From assembly GCF_040958095.1 (NCBI RefSeq), contig NC_091154.1:43139452-43203451 (forward strand): 64,000 bases of DNA. The letters are read 5' to 3'. Below the pieces are notes generated by a model. That model was given only the letters and a program-made list of their open reading frames with translations, had not been told where the DNA came from and did not search any database. The DNA comes from Procambarus clarkii (lineage: Eukaryota > Arthropoda > Malacostraca > Decapoda > Cambaridae). Both the position numbers and the translations under genes were made by a program. This document shows, piece after piece, positions 21,446 to 32,040 of this stretch. The stretch's first letter is position 1. Every line of letters starts with the position of its first letter.

Positions 21446-22217
21446 CGCAGCGCAGTCTCTGACACGGGCCATGCAACTATTAGGTAGCCATATGGACCAA
21501 CTTAAACGAGCTGCTGCCCCTTGTTCTGACTTCAAGCGCTTTGTTGATAACCCTTGGCTCAAGTTATTAACTCAAGTACATGAAGATCAAATGACAGTAA
21601 TCAAAGAGCAGTCGGCCTTAATAATGAACCTGCAAGGCTCATTATTATCTTTGCAGAATGAAGTTGTAGACTTACACAAGAACAATCAAGATCTATCTAC
21701 CAAAGTCGTCAACCTCGAACAAGAATTAAGCATTCTCAAGAACACAGTTACAAACTTTAATCCAGATGCAACCACTAAAAAACAGGAAGAAATATTGCAA
21801 CAGTTTGAGAACCATCTGAACAACCTACAACAACAACACACTGTTACCCAAGACGAGACAGACCAACATAAACTACTTGAGTCTGTAATTATCTCTTCAC
21901 GTGATTTTCCCCAAGAAACTGATGGTGAAGACTGTGCTGCCATCGTGATCAAAGTATTGCAGGATAAGTTAAGTTATTCGATCCAATAAAATGACATCAA
22001 AGCAGCTTATAGAGTGGGTACCAAATCATCTGGTACTAATAATAGGCGAATTCATTTAAAATTAGATAGCTGCTCCCGCAAGACTGATCTTATCTCATCT
22101 GCAGTTGCTAGTAAATCCACTGTTTATGTGAATGAATGTCTGACCAGGTGCAGGCAAAATCTCTTTTTTAAACTGCGTGGCTTCTGCAAAAATTCCCCTA
22201 CAATTAACAGTGTGTTG

Positions 22218-22250
22218 TTACCACTACACCACTCCGTGGTGTAGTGGTAA
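22218..22250. repeat. Perfect 15-bp inverted repeat at the SINE head
   Basis: TTACCACTACACCAC (22218-22232), three-base loop TCC, then GTGGTGTAGTGGTAA (22236-22250). The right arm is the start of the SINE, including its A box. Confidence 0.9.
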
Positions 22251-22510
22251 GACACTCGCCTGGCGTTCCGCGAGCGCTATGTCATGGGTTCGTATCCTGG
22301 CCGGGGAGGATTTAATGGGCGCAATTCCTTAACTGTAGCCTCTGTTTAGCGCAACAGTAAAATGTGTACTTGGATGAAAAAACGATTCTTCGCGGCAGGG
22401 GATCGTATTCCAGGGACCGTAGGATTAAGGACTTGCCCGAAATGCTACGCGTACTAGTGGCTGTACAAGAATGTAACAACTCTTGTATATATCTCAAAAA
22501 AAAAAAAAAA
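22236..22510 (+). mobile_element. tRNA-derived SINE with LINE-A-type 3' tail
   Basis: About 275 bp. The tRNA-like head has an A box TGGTGTAGTGG (22237-22247) and a B box GGTTCGTATCC (22287-22297), 39 bases apart, as expected for an internal RNA polymerase III promoter. A body of unknown origin follows. The last ~75 bp (GATTAAGGACTTGCCCGAAA, TACTAGTGGCTGTACAAGAA, CTCTTGTATATATCTC) copies the 3' end of the A-short LINEs in this window, and a 15-A tail ends it at 22510. Such shared ends are how SINEs borrow a LINE reverse transcriptase. The insertion sits in LINE-A ORF1. Confidence 0.88.
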
Positions 22511-22590
22511 CCTATTCAATAACCACAGAAGCTCACCTTAATTCTTTCCTCAATGACTGTGGGATATCTGCTGTATAGCCTGAATTCAAA

Positions 22591-22658
22591 TTATAATCTC
22601 ATTTAACTACCTTTGTGTACTCTAGCTCTGCCTTTCCCTTCAAAAGGTTTTAACTTTA

Positions 22659-22693
<35 letters not shown>

Positions 22694-23113
22694 TCATCTT
22701 TATTATTGTCTTTTTTTCTTTTTACTCCCATGTTCCATAGTACACTGGCTTTGCCTGTGTCCTCTAGTATTAACTTCATTATCCAGTGTTCCTGAGTGTA
22801 TCTCTATTTAAACTACCTCAGTTTGTTTTAGTGTAACTTTAGTATTCAACTATAGTGTACTTATAATAGTATAGTAAGCAAGCTTTTCATCTTATAGATT
22901 TCATAATTGTTTTTTTTACTTTTTTGGTCATCTATTGTTATTAATTATTCTAGTTAATTTTTTACATTCCTAGTTCCCATTAAGTTTTTTTTTCGTTTTA
23001 CTTAAAATTACCATTAAGTTTATTTTACTTTAGAATTTTTAATCTACTTTTTTCTTTGTTTTCTATTTTGTAATTTGCCATTCTTGCCTTGTTTTCCTGC
23101 AAACAGCCTTTTT
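22591..23113 (+). other. Inter-ORF spacer of the host LINE-A
   Basis: AT-rich, no ORF. It contains an uninterrupted run of 29 A at 22662-22690 that could be a simple-sequence expansion or a remnant tail. Nothing else is recognisable. Confidence 0.6.
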
Positions 23114-24992
23114 ATGCAGACAAGTATAGACCCAGAACTAAACCTCTTATCCCACTATCTATGACAATCATCACTTCAATGATCAAAATTGCAGATATTT
23201 TACAGCACATGATGTAAACAATGTATTAACAGATAATCACAATATCTCTGTAATCAACTTGAACGTTAGATCCCTAGGTAAACACTTCGATGATGTTAGT
23301 GCCTTGATTGAAACTATTGACAACAAATTCTCTTTTATTATACTTACTGAAACGTGGTTGAAAGAGGATAATACTCAACTCTTTAACATGCCTAACTACT
23401 CGGCAATTCACAACTGTCGTCAAATGCAGAGAGGTGGTGGTACCGCTCTTTACTACCACCAAGAACTAACATGCTTAAAAATAATTAGAACTAGAGACTG
23501 CTGTGGGGAGTATATCTTCGCCAGTTTCAGAGTCAAGGGTGCCGAGTCTGTCCTGTCTGTGGGTGCAGTCTATAGAATTCCTAACACTGATGTGTCTGAA
23601 TTCAACTCAAACCTTAGAAATCTAATACTAGATAACAGATTGAACAAAAACCATCTAATTATCGCAGGGGACTTTAATATTGACCTCTGCGAGCCTGAAC
23701 ACCCTACTGCTGTTAGCTTCCTCAACTGTATGAATTCCTGCTTCCTCATACCCATAATCACTAGACCAACTAGAATCACTGATAGTACTGCTACGACTCT
23801 ACATCACATCTGGACCAACATAACCTCTCCGCTTACTTCAGGTATAATCACCGATAGCACTACAGACCATTACCCCACATTTCTCTTAACTAACAATTGC
23901 AAACCACCTCTAGAGACAAGGGAGTTAAGCTTTAGGATGCACAATGAAACTGCTATAAACAATTTTATAACTGCTGCTGATAATGTCAACTGGGAGTCCG
24001 AGTTAGGTAACATAGGGGACATCAACCTAGCAGTGCAATCTTTTCTACAAACAACTCTTAGCCTTTATAACACCCACTGTCCTATGCTTACAAAACAAGT
24101 CACAAGCAAAAGACTTAACAATCCTTGGCTTACAAAGGGAATACTTAAATCCATTAACAAAAAACACGACCTTGAGAAGAAGTATAGGCTAGGAACAGTC
24201 TCCAAAGAATTCTCAAAGAATTACTCGTTATTGCTATCTAAAATAATTAGACGAGCCAAAACTAAATACTATGAAGATAAATTTACCCAAATAAAGAGCA
24301 ACATTAAAAAAACTTGGAGCACAATTTCACAAATATTGGGATCAAAGAAGATTTTAAATAACAAACCAACACTCCTTTCCAATAACGTTGGTCAGCTTTC
24401 AGCCTCTGATTCTGCTATTGAGTTCAATAGGTTCTTCTCTTCCATTGGGTCATCCCTTGCAAATGATATTCCATCTTCCTGTACTGATGTTAAGGACTAT
24501 CTTACAGGTAACTATCCACAGTCTCTGTACCTAAAGCCTACTAGTTCCACTGATGTCAATGAAATAATCCTTTCCCTTAAAACCAAGTCTAGAGCCCTCG
24601 AGGAGATACGAACTTTAATTTACAAAAAAGCCTCCAGATCTCTAGCCCCTGCTATTGCATTGCTTTTCAACAAGTCACTTGAACTCCAAACCTTTCCTGA
24701 CATTCTAAAAAAAGCAAGAGTAACCCCTGTCCACAAATGTGGTGATCTCACAGATGTTAACAACTACAGACCAATATCAATCCTGTCTAACTTGTCAAAA
24801 ATATTCGAAAAACTAATCTACAAGCAGCTTTACTCTTTTCTAGCCAAACACAATATACTTAGCTCTTGTCAATATGGCTTCAGACCCAAAAAAAGCACTA
24901 ACGATGCACTTATTAGTATGATTAACTTAATTCACGCAGCTCTTGATAAAAAGGAGTTTCCTGTTGGGTTATTTGTGGACCTGCGTAAGTAA
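23114..24992 (+). pseudogene. Host LINE-A ORF2, 5' part (endonuclease to RT fingers)
   Basis: The start MQTSIDPELNLLS at 23114 is followed by one frame break near 23155; from 23259 the frame is open for 577 codons. The endonuclease shows NLNVRSLGKHFDD, IILTETWLKED, RGGGTALYYHQEL, LIIAGDFNIDL and STTDHYPTFLL. At the first of the late catalytic positions this copy reads TTLHHIW where the other has TTLDHIW, a probable active-site Asp to His change. The RT begins (NNYRPISILSNLSKIFEKLI, CQYGFRPKKSTNDALISM) and the gene is cut at GLFVDLRK by LINE-C. The gene resumes at 41737. Confidence 0.88.
24975..24989. repeat. 15-bp target-site duplication of LINE-C, left
   Basis: GTGGACCTGCGTAAG, repeated at 41722-41736, where LINE-A ORF2 resumes at [13 protein letters not shown] third copy at 28190-28204 belongs to the internal direct repeat. 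Confidence 0.92.
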
Positions 24993-25623
24993 GTAATTAT
25001 CAAAAGAAGGCACCAAACCGGGAAGGCTATGTAGCACCATCAAATACGCAAAATAATCAGAGGGCGCTAAATATCACCAAGGATGCCAATACGAGAACAA
25101 AAACGCATAAGGCGAACGATATCAAAAGTATCCGAGTCACCAAGAATTCTATCGAGGGACAGGTGACCGCGAGGGGCGGTCGGAAAGCAAGACACACGCT
25201 CGTCCTGGAAGTCAGGACATTCAAGAAGGACATGCACGATCGTAAGAGGGACAATGCAACTAGGACAATAAGGAGCAGGGCGGCGCTCCATCAAGTGACC
25301 ATGGGTTAAGCGAGTATGGCCAATACGCAACCACGCCAGAGCTGTTTCCCACCGCCGGTTACGGTGGAAGGAGGACGGCCACGAGGAAACACAACATTTA
25401 AGAGTACGTAGCTTGTTACCAGTAACAGACAACCAAGAAGCCTGCCAACGGGTAAGGACTGAGGAATGGATAACCGGGTAAAAGTCGGAATACGGAATGC
25501 CTTTATGAGAGATGGGACAAGAGCGGACAGCTTCCTTAGCGGCAGCATCCGCACGCTCATTTAAAGACACACCAATATGGCTGGGAACCCAACAAAACTC
25601 AACCGACTTAAATTTACTGTGAA
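24990..25623 (-). pseudogene. LINE-C 3' end: RNase H C-terminus and zinc knuckle (repeat copy 1)
   Basis: Minus-strand reading from GVSLNERADAAAKEAVRSCP through RRWETALAWLRIGHTRLTHG, CPSCIVPLTIVHVLLECPDF to RFCSRIGILGDI, stop at 25067, then a short 3' UTR and a TTAC-repeat tail at 24990-25000. The reading is cut at 25623, where the gag-like unit starts. It duplicates 28205-28847. Confidence 0.88.
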
Positions 25624-28076
25624 AATTTATTTATTTCCTTGATTTCCTTGAATAAGTACTGTTTAACCAATCTATCCCCGAACATTAGTTTTAATCTATC
25701 CAAACTAAACCTTGCAGTTTTTTCTGTTTAACCTAACATCCTACACCTTGTATAGTCCTGCTTTATTCTACCCAATTTATCCATGACTCACTGATTACTC
25801 TTTATTGGTTCAGTTTTAATACAAGTATATATTATCTTTTATTCGCTCAGCTTAAAAATAAGTATATTACAATACGGTCTTAAGCTATTTATTTGTTCAG
25901 TTACAGTTTGTCTTGTATCTACTCTGCTACTTATTCTTTGTTTCTAGCACCGCTTAAGCTTCATGCCTCTCTTGCTGATTTGGCCTCACTGCGTTATTTA
26001 TTATTTATTTAAGTTTCTAAACTTAATTGTTCCTTAGTCCAACTTCAGTTATGCCCGGTATTTACTTAATAACACTTTTGCAGTGTTAAATCAGTGCCAT
26101 TGCTTACGTTTTCACCTTTCCACAGTGGCGAGAAGCCGGATCATGCAGCAACTGCAACACGGAAGAGGGCTCGGGCGGCGTCAACGCGAGGACAACAGCG
26201 CAGTGGTGCTAGGACGCAGCCGGCCAGGGCCAGGACGAAGCCCGCCCGTTTCGCCTCCCCCTCCTCGGGGGGCTCCTCGGGCGGCTCGGATACGGACGGC
26301 GACCACACATCCCAGAGGCCCACTGCCGGCATAGCGGCGGGTGGCACAGCGTCGCAGCCTTCACCCCTGTCGGCCGACGATGCAGGCGCTCATCGTGCAG
26401 GCCCGGGGGCCCTCTCACCCCACAAGCCTTCCGGCCACGGGGACTTCCGAGGCCGACCCTGCTGCGGCTGCCACAGCCGCCCTGCCCCCCTCCACTGACC
26501 GCCGCCCACGGGCCAGGGCCAGGGGGCATACGTCGAGGCGACGTGCAAGCTCCTCCAGTCCGTCCTCCTACGACGAGTCCCCTGAGGAGAGAGCGCCCCA
26601 CACTTTTTCTAGCCCCTGGCCGGGGCATCTACGGGCGACCACGGGCTCCAGCACCCCACTCTTGGGCGTGCACGTCCCGCAAGCCCTTCGGGAGAAGGTC
26701 TGGGCAAACAAGTATGTCGACCTCGGGCAATTGCTTGCCTATGAGCGGGAATCAGGTTCTTTTGAGTCCCACTCCGCGACACCCCCTGACGCAAAGCAGC
26801 CTGGTAAGAAGCAGCCGCCCCTGACGCCGGACCAGTGGGCGCATGGCCTTGACATCTACGCCACTATCTACGTCGAGAAGCACCCAGCGGAGGCTCAGGC
26901 TCTGTTTACCTATGCGCGTTACGTGAAGACCATGAAGACGACCCTCAAAGGCGACTGGATGTGGTACGATCAGGCCTTCAGATGGGACAGGGAGAGGTCG
27001 GGCTGTTCATGGTTGGACTACAGGCTGGACTTGGAATTTCGCTCGGTGCAACGCATCGCCCAGGCCGCTGCTCAGCCGATGAGGCAGGAGGCAGGGCGAC
27101 AGGCAGCACTTTCTCTCTCCAGCGCCCGGGCAGCTGGGCTACCCCCGGGCTACTGCTTCGCCTACCACTCGAGGGGACCCGGCTGCACTTTCACCTCATG
27201 TTCATTCAAGCACTACTGCCCACGCTGCCGAAGGAGGCACCCTGCCTACAACCCATGCCCTCCAGCTCGGCCTCGCGACGAACCCACACAGGAAAAGCGC
27301 CCACGTCACCACCCGCAAGTTACGGCTTCGAGGAGCTAGGCTGGGCTCCTGGTTATGACTCTCTCTATCTGGTCTAGGCGGGGCCCTCAGCCGCCTGTAG
27401 AAGAGCTTGCAGAACAGTACTTTCGCGGTAGGCAGGTGCGAGAGTGACGTTTCCTTCCCAGTCGGTAGCGTAGTTGCTTGGCCACCCTGAGGTTTCCCTC
27501 GCGGCCAGCGGGCACTCGCCCTTCGGGGGGGGGGGGGGGGTCCGGCCTGCTGGCCTGCGGGGTGGGGGTGCAGCGCCCGTCCCCAAGTGTTCCGCTGTCC
27601 GCAGCTACTACTTTGACTTTACAGACATTCTACTAGTAAGCCCTACCTTGTCAGGTAATTCCTTCCTTGGCGGCTCGGCCTCTGGCCTGGGGTTATTTTC
27701 TTCTCCAAATACATATCAGGCTTCCCCAGTCACTATGTTTTCTGCCGCCTGATTATTCTCCAGCTAGGGTTTCCCTTATGTTATGTTGTTCACTTTGGTG
27801 TCCTGTTATACTTAGTATTAGATTTGTTACATTCGCCTCACTGCTAATTCTAGACATTAGGACATTAGGTTTCTGCAGAGTTTGTTACTAGGCTATAAGA
27901 TTACGTTTTACTACGGGTGTACAATTTAAGATGTTTCGTGTACTTTGCGTTAGCCACGGCTATGTTATACATTTGTTAAGTCCTATTTAAAAGCCTGTTT
28001 TACTTCTGCAGAATTATTTATCATGTCAATAAAATTACGCCCCCAAGGCTTGGTGTCTTCCTTCCCCTGATCAGAA
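25624..28076 (+). mobile_element. GC-rich gag-bearing unit, DIRS-like fragment (tentative)
   Basis: A 2.45-kb unit lying between two copies of the A/C junction repeat. The flanks are AT-rich with no ORF (25624-26090; 27600-28076) and the middle is very GC-rich. It carries one gag-like coding region and a 16-G run at 27525-27540. An AATAAA lies at 28026, close to the right end. There is no RT, RNase H or tyrosine recombinase, so if it is a DIRS-type element it is an internally deleted or non-autonomous copy. I found no terminal repeat of its own. Confidence 0.5.
26380..27339 (+). CDS. Gag-like protein of DIRS-type elements (tentative)
   Basis: Open from before 26341, with ATG at 26380; about 319 residues. 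The N-terminal third is Arg/Ser/Pro-rich (RARARGHTSRRRASSSS). A conserved-looking block follows: LGVHVPQALREKVWANKYVD, LGQLLAYE, then QWAHGLDIYATIYVEKHPAE, ALFTYARYVKTM and WMWYDQAFRWDRE..SWLDYRLDLEFR. The C-terminus is Cys/His-rich: GYCFAYHSRGPGC, CSFKHYCPRCRRRHPAYNPC. I recognise this arrangement (REK-W-YVD block, IY-P block, Cys/His tail) from proteins encoded beside DIRS-type tyrosine-recombinase retroelements, but this is from memory and unverified. An overlapping frame (26094-26498) has a similar composition, so the N-terminus may continue there through a frame break. TTTCACCTTTCCACAG at 26111-26126 resembles a splice acceptor. Confidence 0.5.
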   Translation: MQALIVQARGPSHPTSLPATGTSEADPAAAATAALPPSTDRRPRARARGHTSRRRASSSSPSSYDESPEERAPHTFSSPWPGHLRATTGSSTPLLGVHVPQALREKVWANKYVDLGQLLAYERESGSFESHSATPPDAKQPGKKQPPLTPDQWAHGLDIYATIYVEKHPAEAQALFTYARYVKTMKTTLKGDWMWYDQAFRWDRERSGCSWLDYRLDLEFRSVQRIAQAAAQPMRQEAGRQAALSLSSARAAGLPPGYCFAYHSRGPGCTFTSCSFKHYCPRCRRRHPAYNPCPPARPRDEPTQEKRPRHHPQVTASRS

Positions 28077-28847
28077 ACTTAGCTCTTGTCAATATGGCTT
28101 CAGACCCAAAAAAAGCACTAACGATGCACTTATTAGTATGATTAACTTAATTCACGCAGCTCTTGATAAAAAGGAGTTTCCTGTTGGGTTATTTGTGGAC
28201 CTGCGTAAGTAAGTAAGTAATTATCAAAAGAAGGCACCAAACCGGGAAGGCTATGTAGCACCATCAAATACGCAAAATAATCAGAGGGCGCTAAATATCA
28301 CCAAGGATGCCAATACGAGAACAAAAACGCATAAGGCGAACGATATCAAAAGTATCCGAGTCACCAAGAATTCTATCGAGGGACAGGTGACCACGAGGGG
28401 CGGTCGGAAAGCAAGACACACGCTCGTTCTGGAAGTCAGGACATTCAAGAAGGACATGCACGACCGTAAGAGGGACAATGCAACTAGGACAATAAGGAGC
28501 AGGGCGGCGCTCAATCAAGTGACCATGGGTTAAGCGAGTATGGCCAATACGCAACCACGCCAGAGCTGTTTCCCACCGCCGGTTACGGTGGAAGGAGGAC
28601 GGCCACGAGGAAACACAACATTTAAGAGTACGTAGCTTGTTACCAGTAACAGACAACCAAGAAGCCTGCCAACGGGTAAGGACTGAGGAATGGATAACCG
28701 GGTAAAAGTCGGAATACGGAATGCCTTTATGAGAGATGGGACAAGAGCGGACAGCTTCCTTAGCGGCAGCATCCGCATGCTCATTTAAAGACACACCAAT
28801 ATGGCTGGGAACCCAACAAAACTCAACCGACTTAAATTTACTGTGAA
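28077..28847. repeat. Direct repeat, copy 2 (LINE-A/LINE-C junction)
   Basis: About 771 bp matching 24857-25623. Differences seen include one extra TAAG at the LINE-C tail and substitutions such as ACCGCGAGG/ACCACGAGG and GCGCTCCATC/GCGCTCAATC. After 28847 LINE-C continues uninterrupted. Confidence 0.9.
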
Positions 28848-31800
28848 CGAGAAACAGCCAATGCTGGATCTCGACAACTTCTGGATGAACCGGATTAAAG
28901 TACCCGAGAGCCATGAGGGCACTACAAGAGTCAACAACAACCACAAAGGAAGACTGACAACGAGAAAGCAGGAGACGAAGAGCATAGAGAATAGCATAAA
29001 GTTCCGCTGTAAAGATGCTAGTCTCCGGAGGCAAGCGACACATATAAGTGCGATCAGGAAAAACAACAGAGTAGCCAACACCGTCCGCTGACTTAGACCC
29101 ATCGGTGAAGACAGAAACGGAGCGGGAGTGAGAAGAAAAGTGCTCGAGGAAAAGGCGTTTTAGAACCGTAGGATGGGTAAAAGCTTTAGTGATACGGGTC
29201 AAGGAAGTACAAAACCGCGGAAGAGGGACTCTCCACGGGGGCAAAGAAGGAACAACACGAGGAGAAACATCAGAAATACGAACGGAGAGAGAATCCTGTA
29301 GGCGAGATAACCGGACAGAGAGAGGGAGGTGGTGAAGAGGAACAGGAACCGCAGGAGGGGTAAAAGTTAAAGCACGACAGAGGCAAGAGGAAGGATGTTG
29401 CAAGGACCGCGCAAGATAGCGAAGACAGTAGCGATCACGGCGGTCCTGGAGAGACAGGAAGCCAGTGTCAACATACAAGCTAAGGATGTGAGTCGAACGA
29501 AAGGCACCAGAACTGAGGCGCAACCCAGTATGGTGCAAAGCATCAAGACGGCGAAGAGTAGAAGGAGAAGCAAACGAGTAAGCAGGGCAACCATAATCGA
29601 GCTTAGACAGGACGAGAGAGGAATGTAAAGCAAGGAGAGTGCGCCTATCTGCCCCCCAAGAAGTATGGGACAAGACCCGAAGGAGGGTAAGGGCCTTAGA
29701 GCACTCAACACGGAGGTAAGAGATATGGGGAGACCAAGACAAACGAGTGTCAAGGAATAACCCCAAAAGCTTCGCGGAATCTTTGTATTCAAGGGGATGA
29801 CCATAAAGTGACAAAGAGGGACGAAGAACAACCCGTTTCCGCGTAAAAGTCATGGCACAAGTCTTAGAAGTAGAGAACTTGAAGCCATGATCTGTGGCCC
29901 AAGACAACACGGCATCAATTGCAAGTTGAAGCCGGCGTTGAAGGAGAGGCGAATCATCACCCTGACAACAAAGGGTAAGATCATCGACATAGAGAGCGGA
30001 GAAGACACCAGAAGGAAGAGAGGAAAGATGACCATTGAGGGCAACCAGAAAAAGAGTAGTGCTCAGAACACTACCCTGGGGCACACCTTCGTATTGCTGA
30101 AAAGAGGGAGAGAGAGCGGTACCAAGGCGCACCCGAAAGGAATGACGAGAGAGGAAGCTGCGGAGAAAGAGAGGGAGATGACCACGAAGGCCAAAAGAAT
30201 GAAGTTGAGATAGGATATGATAACGCCAAGTGGTGTCGTAAGCCTTTTCTAGGTCAAAAAAAGACGGCAACAACGGAGGTCTTCGCAGCAAAAGCAGTAC
30301 GAATATAGACCTCCAAGTTCACCAGGACATCTGTCGTGCTGTGGCACTTGCGGAAACCAAATTGAGAAGGGGAGAGGAGGTGATGGTGTTCCAGGAACCA
30401 CATCAGATGAACGTTAACCATGCGTTCAAAGAGTTTGCAGACACAACTTGTGAGAGCAATAGGGCGAAAGTCCTTAGGGGAAGTACCCAGAGACCCCGGT
30501 TTGCGAACAGGGAGGACAACGGCATCGAGCCAGTCCTCTGGGACTGACGACGACTCCCAGATCCGATTATACAGACTCAGTAAATACTGAGACATGCTCG
30601 GAGGGAGATGGCGAAGCATCTCATAATGAATACCATCGGAGCCCGCCGCCGTAGAACCGCAGAGGGCCAGGGCAGAACGAAGTTCAGAGAGAGAGAAGGG
30701 ATCATTATAGGGAAGCTGAAGATGAGTGCAGAAATCTAAAGGACGAGACTCAAGGACAGGTTTACGAAGAAGGAAAGATTGGGGAAGATGAAGACCAGAG
30801 CTAACAGAAGAAAAGTGGGAACCCAGTTCGGAAGCGACCTGCAACGGGTCCGCCACAAGAGTATCATGGAGGTGAAGGACCGGTGAAACATCGGGATCGA
30901 ACTTACCCGCTATCTTGCGGATACGCTTCCAGATCTGGGCCAGAGGGGTCTCGGACGTAATTGTTGAGACATAAGATGCCCAACATTCACGTTTAGCCGT
31001 ACGGATGGCCCTACGGGCCACCGCACTCGCTTTCCGAAAGAAAAGAAAAGAATCGGTCGTCTGCCTACGGCGGTGCCTCTTCCAGGCTGCACGCTTACAG
31101 CGGACAGCCCAAGCACAGTCCGCATTCCACCAGGGAACGCACTTCCGTGGACCCCGAGAGGAAGAGGGAGGAATAGAGCGGAGGGCAGCGTTGAAGACAT
31201 TGTCATGAAAAAGGAGGAGAGCGCGAGAGAGAGGCAGAAGGGAGAGGTCAGAGAGCAGCACTGAGGGTAAATAGGGTCCAGTCTGCCTTAGCAAACTGCC
31301 ACCTAGGGAAAGAGAGGGAAGGGCGAAAAGAGAAAAAGGAAACAAGGATGGGGAAATGATCACTTCCATGGAGGTCATCAAGAACCTGCCACGTGAAATC
31401 TAAGTAAAGAGAAGAAGAGCAGAGAGAAAGATCAAGACAAGAAAGGGTGCGAGTCCGAGAGTCCAAATGAGTGGGCTCACCAGAATTCAGAAGAGACAGG
31501 GAAGAAGAGAGGAGAAACGGCTCAAGGAGGCGACCCCGGGTATTCGTCAGAACGTCACCCCAAAGAGAATGACGACAATTGAAGTCACCCAGCAGGAGCA
31601 CAGGCTTCGGCAAGGAGTCTAGGAGGTGTTGCAAATCAGGAAGAGAGAGTGGGACACTCGGGGGGAGATAAATGGAACAAACTGTGTACCATTTCTCCAC
31701 AAAGATACGAGCAGCAGAACAATGGAGAGGCGAAGGAAAAAGTAAAGGAACAAAGGGAACATCAGCCCGAATCAAGAGAGCAGAAGAATTAGAAGCCCCA

Positions 31801-32016
31801 GCAATGGCTGGGGGGGGGGGAGAGAAAGGAATAGCCACGAAAACGACCAGGACGAGCACCAAGCATTGGCTCCTGGAGACAGACACAAAGGGGCGAAAAC
31901 CGCAAAATCAGAAGTTGGAGTTCAAGGAAATTGGCGTAATAACCTCGAACGTTCCATTGAAGAATGGACAACGACGAGAAGAGAAAGGACAAAAACAGAG
32001 AACAAGGAAGAAACAA
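28291..32016 (-). pseudogene. LINE-C copy 1 ORF2: endonuclease, RT, RNase H; three frame breaks
   Basis: The endonuclease starts at about 32016 (SILQWNVRGYYANFLELQLL, VCLQEPMLGARPGRF), shifts frame at a G-run of ten (31810-31819), and continues with LLGDFNCRHSLWGDV, GEPTHLDSRTRTLSCLDLSL and LHGSDHFPILV. A second shift lies near 31270-31380. The linker has WWNADCAWAVRCKRAAWKRH. The RT reads PKDFRPIALTSCVCKLFERM, SPSQFGFRKCHSTTDV, a third shift near 30256, EKAYDTTWRYHIL, YEGVPQGSVLSTTLFLV and ALYVDDLTLC. RNase H is open: SVSVFTDGSKSADGVGYSVV, IFTAELYAILYAL, VVVDSCSALMAL and SHIGVSLNEHADAAAKEA. The C-terminal knuckle is CPSCIVPLTVVHVLLEC. All three breaks are small indels; at least one is in a homopolymer and could be a sequencing error. 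Confidence 0.9.
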
Positions 32017-32040
32017 AGGCGAAAGAGCAACAGAGCACGT

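Larger units (their letters stand above)
16548..22590 (+). pseudogene. LINE-A ORF1, split by LINE-B and a SINE
   Basis: ORF1 of the host element. It starts at ATG 16548 (basic N-terminus, SKTSKTLRKDSTPNKNN) and is cut at 16714. It resumes at 21446 with HMDQLKRAAAPCSDFKRF, KLLTQVHEDQMTVIKEQ, a coiled coil (NLEQELSILKNTV) and ISSRDFPQETDGED. A frame break falls near 21985. Then come YRVGTKSSGTNNRRIHLKLD and VYVNECLTRCRQNLFFKLR, up to about 22217 where the SINE begins. After the SINE it reads TTEAHLNSFLNDCGISAV. About 15 residues present in the 6575-7651 copy between these last blocks are missing, so the SINE insertion was accompanied by a small deletion. Confidence 0.82.
24857..25623. repeat. 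Direct repeat, copy 1 (LINE-A/LINE-C junction)
   Basis: About 767 bp spanning the end of the host LINE-A piece, the LINE-C tail and ~630 bp of LINE-C. Repeated at 28077-28847 with only about five substitutions seen by eye and one extra TAAG in the tail. The two copies bracket a gag-like unit. Confidence 0.9.

Noticed and set aside
22236..22310. Genuine tRNA gene
   Set aside because: A and B boxes are present, but the cloverleaf is degraded, the B box has T for A, and the sequence runs on into a LINE-type tail with poly(A); it is a SINE head.
25306..25560. Frames at 25306-25560, 28530-28784 as a separate duplicated gene
   Set aside because: Alternative-frame shadows of the LINE-C RNase H C-terminus within the direct repeat.
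26141..26628. Minus-strand frames opposite the gag-like region
   Set aside because: GC-rich antisense readings; the plus strand carries the patterned Cys/His-rich protein.
28077..28847. Direct repeats at 24857 and 28077 as LTRs of the gag-like unit
   Set aside because: The repeated sequence is plainly a LINE-A/LINE-C junction including a LINE-C target site, not LTR sequence; no TG..CA ends, primer-binding site or polypurine tract.
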